64,000 bases of DNA from Acidobacteria bacterium Ga0077551 (GTDB taxonomy: Bacteria > Pseudomonadota > Alphaproteobacteria > Caulobacterales > Hyphomonadaceae), in NCBI GenBank assembly GCA_001464545.1, contig LNFC01000023.1, forward strand, positions 62,001 to 126,000. Reading direction: 5' to 3'. Both the position numbers and the translations under genes were made by a program. The notes beneath the pieces are model-generated. The model did not search any database. It was not told the DNA's origin and worked only from the letters and a program-made list of their open reading frames with translations. This document shows positions 60,108-64,000 of the stretch, in pieces (the stretch's first letter is position 1; every line of letters begins with the position of its first letter).

Positions 60108-62612
60108 ATGTCCCGCAAACATCTTCTGCTGACCGCGAGCGCGGCCGTGCTCGCATCCAGCTTCGCGCTGACCGCCGCAGCCCAGGAGGCAGCCCCGGCA
60201 GCCGACTCCGAACTGCGCGTCACCGCAGTTACCGTTACAGCCACCCGCCGCGCCGAGAGCGTGCAGGATGTGCCGCTGAACATTGCCGCGATCGGCGGTG
60301 AGCAGATCGAGGAGCAAGGCTTCGACGAACTCGCCGACGTGCTCGCCTATGTGCCCGGCATCAACGTCATCGACCGTGGCGGCCGGCAAGGCAACCCGAT
60401 CATCGTGCGCGGCCTGAACGCCGACGGTCTCGGCTCCGGCGATGGCAACAATGACGGCGGCGGCACGGTCGCCACCTATATCGGTGAGGTCCCGGTCTTC
60501 GTCGACCTGAAGCTCAATGACTTGGAGCGCGTCGAAGTCCTGCTCGGCCCGCAAGGCACGCTCTACGGCGCCGGCACGCTCGGCGGCGCCATCCGCTACA
60601 TCCCAAAGAAGCCGGATTTTGATGGCGACGCGCTGGATGTCCGCACCGAGCTTTCCCAGTATTCCGAAGCCGACGACATTTCCTATGACACCGGCTTCAC
60701 ATTCAACAAGGCGCTGGCGCCGAACTTTGCGGTGCGCGGCTCGATCGATTTCGAGAAGGATTCCGGCTTCATAGACTATCCTTTCGTGGTCCGAGAGATC
60801 GGCGTGTCTGATCCGGACCCGGACTTTACCGATCCATCGGACGTGGCGGCCAACCTGCGCCGGGTCAACGATGCCGACGGCGAGGACGTCCTCTCGGCAC
60901 GCCTCGCAGCCCGCTGGGCGCCGCTCGACTGGCTTGACGGAACGCTGACCTATTACGTCCAACAATCCGACATCGAAGGCCGCCGCGGCTCCTCCGCGCG
61001 CTCCACCGTTCCGGCCGGCGAGTACGAGCTCGGCAAGCGGGTGGAAGAGCCGAACGAGATCACCAACCAGCTGCTCGCCCTGGAAGTCGTCGCCGATCTC
61101 GGCTTTGCCGAACTCACCTCGGCCACTGGCTATTCGAAATTCAACGACATCGGCCAGCGCGACCAGACAGACCTGCTGATCACACTAGAATACAGCTATG
61201 AAGCCTTCCCGACCTTCACGTCCTTCACGCGGGAGAAAGGCAAGCAGGACCGGATCAACCAGGAGCTTCGCCTTGTCTCGACCACCGATGGCCCGCTCAA
61301 CTGGATCGCCGGCGTCTTCTACAACCAGTTCGAGAGTGCAGGTTATTCGGCGGAGTACACGCCCGGCTACGCAGACTTCGCCGGCTTCAACCGCGCGGAC
61401 GACCTTGAGTATTACTCGCAAGCGTATTCGAAACTCGAGGAGTCTGCCTTCTTCGGAGAGATTGGCTACGATCTGACAGACAAGTGGACGGTCACAGTCG
61501 GTGGACGCTACTACCAGTATGAACTCGAATCCTTCAGCGACGTCGATTTCCCGCTGTTCGATGCCGGTTTCCAGACTGTTGGCGTGAGCTCCTTGCAATC
61601 CAGTCTCGAGGCGGACTTTGCGGCCGGCAGCCCGAATGGGACCGAGAAGACGGGCCAGTCCGACGAAGGCACGCTATTCAAGTTCAACACAGCCTACCAG
61701 TTCACGGACGATATTCTTGGCTATTTGACCGTCTCTGAAGGCTACCGTATCGGAAACGAGAACGGCGTGCCGGAATGTCCCGCCTTTGATCCGCTTGCGC
61801 CGAACGTCCAGGGCGCCTGCGCCCTCGCGCCCGGCCAGCAGTTCGGGCCGAACCCCGGCGATGTCTCGACGCGCGACGAGCGGCAGTACCTGCCTGACAC
61901 GACCACCAACTACGAAGTCGGCTTCAAGACGACACTGGCGAATGGCCGTGTCACGCTGAACGGCGCCGCCTACTTCATCGAGTGGACGGATCCGCAACTG
62001 ACCTCGGCGACGATCAACGCCTCGATCCCGATCACGGTCAACGCCGACGGCGCCGAGTCCAAGGGCATCGAGTTCAACGGCGAGTGGCTGATCTCCGAGG
62101 CGCTTTCGGTGCGCGGCAGCTACAGCCATTCCGAAGCTTCGTTGACAGCGCTCGCGCCGGGCCTTGTCGGTTCAATCACGCCGCCGGGCTTCGGCACGAT
62201 CCTGATCGACGGCGAGGACGGGGACCGCCTTCCGGGCTCGCCGGAGGACCAGTTCTCCGTGTTCGGAACCTATGTGCATCAGTTGACGGCGGACCGCACA
62301 CTGACCTTCAATGGCGGCTATGCCTGGCAGGGCGACGTGCTTTCCCGCACGGGCGACCGGGGCGGTGGGCTGACGCTGGATGCATATGGCGTCGCGAACG
62401 TCTCGGCCGTGTACGATACCGGCCCCTGGGCCGCCTCGCTGTTCATCAACAACCTGTTCGACGAGTATTATGAGACCGGCGTGGTCTCGTCCTCGCTGTT
62501 CAACCAGGTGCTGACGGACGCCGGTGGCGACCCGGTCTATACCCGCAGCTACTTCACCTATGTCGGAGCCCCGCGCGTCATCGGCGTGCGGTTCAATTAC
62601 AGCTTCGAATAA
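60108..62612 (+). CDS. TonB-dependent outer-membrane receptor
   Basis: An 834-residue receptor: signal peptide (LASSFALTAAAQ, cleavage about residue 26), a TonB-box-like VTAVTVTATRR, a plug domain about 48-170 (VQDVPLNIAAIGGEQIEEQG, VEVLLGPQGTLYGAGTLGGA), then a 22-strand barrel ending GVRFNYSFE with the C-terminal aromatic signature. FecA/IroN-like plug but no FecR/sigma genes nearby; the ligand is unknown. It is of the large family used by Caulobacterales for glycans and other nutrients. A terminator follows. Confidence 0.95.
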   Translation: MSRKHLLLTASAAVLASSFALTAAAQEAAPAADSELRVTAVTVTATRRAESVQDVPLNIAAIGGEQIEEQGFDELADVLAYVPGINVIDRGGRQGNPIIVRGLNADGLGSGDGNNDGGGTVATYIGEVPVFVDLKLNDLERVEVLLGPQGTLYGAGTLGGAIRYIPKKPDFDGDALDVRTELSQYSEADDISYDTGFTFNKALAPNFAVRGSIDFEKDSGFIDYPFVVREIGVSDPDPDFTDPSDVAANLRRVNDADGEDVLSARLAARWAPLDWLDGTLTYYVQQSDIEGRRGSSARSTVPAGEYELGKRVEEPNEITNQLLALEVVADLGFAELTSATGYSKFNDIGQRDQTDLLITLEYSYEAFPTFTSFTREKGKQDRINQELRLVSTTDGPLNWIAGVFYNQFESAGYSAEYTPGYADFAGFNRADDLEYYSQAYSKLEESAFFGEIGYDLTDKWTVTVGGRYYQYELESFSDVDFPLFDAGFQTVGVSSLQSSLEADFAAGSPNGTEKTGQSDEGTLFKFNTAYQFTDDILGYLTVSEGYRIGNENGVPECPAFDPLAPNVQGACALAPGQQFGPNPGDVSTRDERQYLPDTTTNYEVGFKTTLANGRVTLNGAAYFIEWTDPQLTSATINASIPITVNADGAESKGIEFNGEWLISEALSVRGSYSHSEASLTALAPGLVGSITPPGFGTILIDGEDGDRLPGSPEDQFSVFGTYVHQLTADRTLTFNGGYAWQGDVLSRTGDRGGGLTLDAYGVANVSAVYDTGPWAASLFINNLFDEYYETGVVSSSLFNQVLTDAGGDPVYTRSYFTYVGAPRVIGVRFNYSFE

Positions 62613-62675
62613 ACTAGTCTGAAGCAGGCTGGGCGAGAGCCTGGCCTGACGGGGCACCGGGGGGTGTCAGACGGG

Positions 62676-62705
62676 AAAAGGCCGCCTGCAAGGGCGGCCT
62701 TTTTT
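62676..62705 (+). terminator. Rho-independent terminator after TonB-dependent receptor
   Basis: An 11-bp perfect stem AAAAGGCCGCC / GGCGGCCTTTT (62676-62686 with 62693-62703), a 6-nt loop, and a T run to 62705. Confidence 0.95.
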
Positions 62706-62752
62706 GTATTCACCCTTGAACCTCTCTCCAGCCTGCGGGAGAGGGGAGCAGG

Positions 62753-64000
62753 TCAGTCCGCCAACCCGTCAAAAAACACGGCGCCATCCTTCATCACGAA
62801 GTCGACGTCTTCCAGCTCGCGAACGTCCGCCAGCGGATCACCCATCACCGCGATGATGTCGGCGCGCTTGCCGGCCGTGAGGCTGCCGATCTCGCCGGCG
62901 AGGCCGAAGAGTTCGGCATTTCCGATCGTGGCGGCGCGGATCGCATCGGCCGGGCTCATGCCCCATTTGACCATGAAGGCAAACTGCCGCGCGTTGAGGC
63001 CGTGGGTGTAGACGCCCGCATCGGTGCCGAACGCGATCTTTGCGCCGGCCTTCACGGCGGCCTGGAAGCGCTCGCGCTGCGCCTGACCGACGATCTTCTC
63101 CTTCTCCAGAGACTCCGGAAGAATGCCGGCCGCTTCGCCTTCGCCGAGGATGAAGTCCGACACGTAAATATCCATCGACAGGAAGATGCCCTTCTTGATC
63201 GCGGCCTTGAGGCTCTCGTCGGTGATCAGGCTCGCATGCTCGATTGAATCGACGCCCGCCTCGATGGCGGTGGCAATGCCCTTGGCGCCGTGGGCGTGCA
63301 CGGCGACCTTGAGGCCAAGCTCGTGCGCCTCGTCGACGATCGCCTTCATTTCCTCCAGCGTGAATTGCTGCGCGCCGATGGTCGTGCCTTTCGACAGCAC
63401 GCCGCCGGTGCCGCAGAACTTGATCACCTCAGCGCCGTATTTCTTGTTCTCGCGCACCTTCTGGCGCACCGCCCACGGACCATCGGCGACGCCGCCGCCA
63501 ACCGCGCGGTCTTCATACGGCAGGAGGTTGTTGTCGCAGTGCCCGCCGGTGATGCCGATCGACTGGCCGGCCGGAATGATCCGCGGGCCGGGCACTTCGC
63601 CGGAATCGATGGCGTCCTTGAGGTCGACATCCGCAAAGCCCGGGCCGCCAAGATTGCGTACGGTCGTGAAGCCGGCGCGCAGCGTCTTCTCCGCGTTCGC
63701 GACGCCGGAGATGGCGGAGCGCGAAGTGGAAACCGCGAGGCGGCGATAGCCGTGCAGGTCGGACCGGCTGGTCAGGTGGACATGGCTGTCGGACAGGCCG
63801 GGCAGCAGGAAGGCGCCTTTCATCTCGATCCGGGGTACGCCCGAGGCGCCGAGCGTGCCGGCCCGGCCCACCGCCTTGATGCGGCCGTCCTCGATCAGGA
63901 TGTCATGATCCTTCATCACGGTGCCGCGCTCGACATCGATAACATGGCCGCCGGAAAGAAGGATCGTCTCGGCTGCGGCGCCGAGGCTGAGGGCGAGGAG
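62753..64000 (-). CDS. Secreted metal-dependent amidohydrolase, 5' end cut by window edge
   Basis: The frame continues through the window end; 415 residues are visible and the true start lies beyond 64000. The first visible residues (LLALSLGAAA then ETILLSGGHVIDVE) look like the end of a signal peptide. The amidohydrolase barrel has metal ligands HVH in SDSHVHLTSR, the bridging Lys in VIKFCGTGGV, His in KVAVHAHGAKG and SIEHASLI, and Asp in IAFGTDAGVYTHG. It resembles Xaa-Pro dipeptidase/imidazolonepropionase-like members. The substrate may be a proline dipeptide or another amide. Confidence 0.92.
   Translation of the reverse strand, partial: LLALSLGAAAETILLSGGHVIDVERGTVMKDHDILIEDGRIKAVGRAGTLGASGVPRIEMKGAFLLPGLSDSHVHLTSRSDLHGYRRLAVSTSRSAISGVANAEKTLRAGFTTVRNLGGPGFADVDLKDAIDSGEVPGPRIIPAGQSIGITGGHCDNNLLPYEDRAVGGGVADGPWAVRQKVRENKKYGAEVIKFCGTGGVLSKGTTIGAQQFTLEEMKAIVDEAHELGLKVAVHAHGAKGIATAIEAGVDSIEHASLITDESLKAAIKKGIFLSMDIYVSDFILGEGEAAGILPESLEKEKIVGQAQRERFQAAVKAGAKIAFGTDAGVYTHGLNARQFAFMVKWGMSPADAIRAATIGNAELFGLAGEIGSLTAGKRADIIAVMGDPLADVRELEDVDFVMKDGAVFFDGLAD

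Noticed and set aside
59943-60965. Upstream extension of the sulfotransferase frame to 878 codons
   Set aside because: The extension is antisense to the TonB-dependent receptor and non-conserved; GTG 59942 with a good SD is the better start.

Overview
The window is ordinary, GC-rich alphaproteobacterial chromosome and spans the replication-origin region. Gene order and content point to the Caulobacterales, most likely a Hyphomonadaceae member (inference). The evidence is: divergent ppsR (RP001-type) and hemE around an origin-like intergenic region; the run ppsR-maf-aroE-coaE-dnaQ-secB; the run hemE-hemH-hemJ-rho-mnmE-mnmG-rsmG-parA-parB-holA-lptE-leuS; homologues of the cell-cycle proteins RcdA and TrcR; CtrA-type TTAA-N7-TTAA boxes; and clustered GANTC (CcrM) sites. 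I see no phage, insertion sequence, CRISPR array or rRNA. One tRNA gene, tRNA-Ala(CGC), is present.

Layout. 0-5 kb: the end of an AGE-family sugar epimerase gene, gpmA, a stand-alone RibD-type deaminase, a GT4 glycosyltransferase, a GST and a small heat-shock gene with a ROSE-like RNA thermometer leader. 5-16.3 kb: accessory metabolism and signalling, with a methyltransferase lipoprotein, a crotonase/acyl-CoA dehydrogenase pair, a Baeyer-Villiger monooxygenase, a TetR gene followed by a decayed dihydrofolate-reductase-like fragment and an SRPBCC gene, an H-NOX/c-di-GMP phosphodiesterase pair, a 2OG-Fe(II) oxygenase, an alpha/beta hydrolase, pyrophosphatase and tRNA-Ala. 16.3-24.3 kb: a gene-poor stretch, carbonic anhydrase, TetR, rcdA, DUF1192, quinone oxidoreductase, a lipoprotein, trcR, smr, mltA and a Tim44-domain gene.

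24.4-42.6 kb is the origin-proximal core. Genes left of about 28.6 kb run mostly leftward (dnaQ, coaE, aroE, maf and ppsR, all linked by 4-nt overlaps) and genes to the right run rightward, as expected when transcription follows replication. The 344-bp ppsR-hemE gap carries seven GANTC sites, a perfect CtrA box, DnaA-box-like motifs, a 12-bp inverted repeat and an 18-bp direct repeat. Two perfect 16-bp parS palindromes lie 7 to 7.5 kb away, inside mnmG and rsmG, immediately upstream of parAB, so the partition centre and its proteins are co-located. A second perfect CtrA box abuts the mnmG start codon.

42.6-64 kb: envelope and housekeeping genes (DUF3576 protein, porin, NtrZ-like protein, ThiE/TenI-like protein, YggS, L,D-transpeptidase, OmpR-type regulator, exonuclease III, LolA, a YbbN-type thioredoxin, Lon-N protein, Trm112, DUF971, UbiH-type hydroxylase, ammonium transporter, FtsK), then an aldo/keto reductase, a TPR-sulfotransferase, a TonB-dependent receptor and the start-truncated end of a metal-dependent amidohydrolase gene.

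The strongest items for follow-up are the origin/parS/CtrA architecture, the ROSE-like leader of hsp20, the NO-type H-NOX paired with a phosphodiesterase that has lost its GGDEF motif, and an L,D-transpeptidase that seems to start at CTG. I did not find a clearly new multi-gene system.
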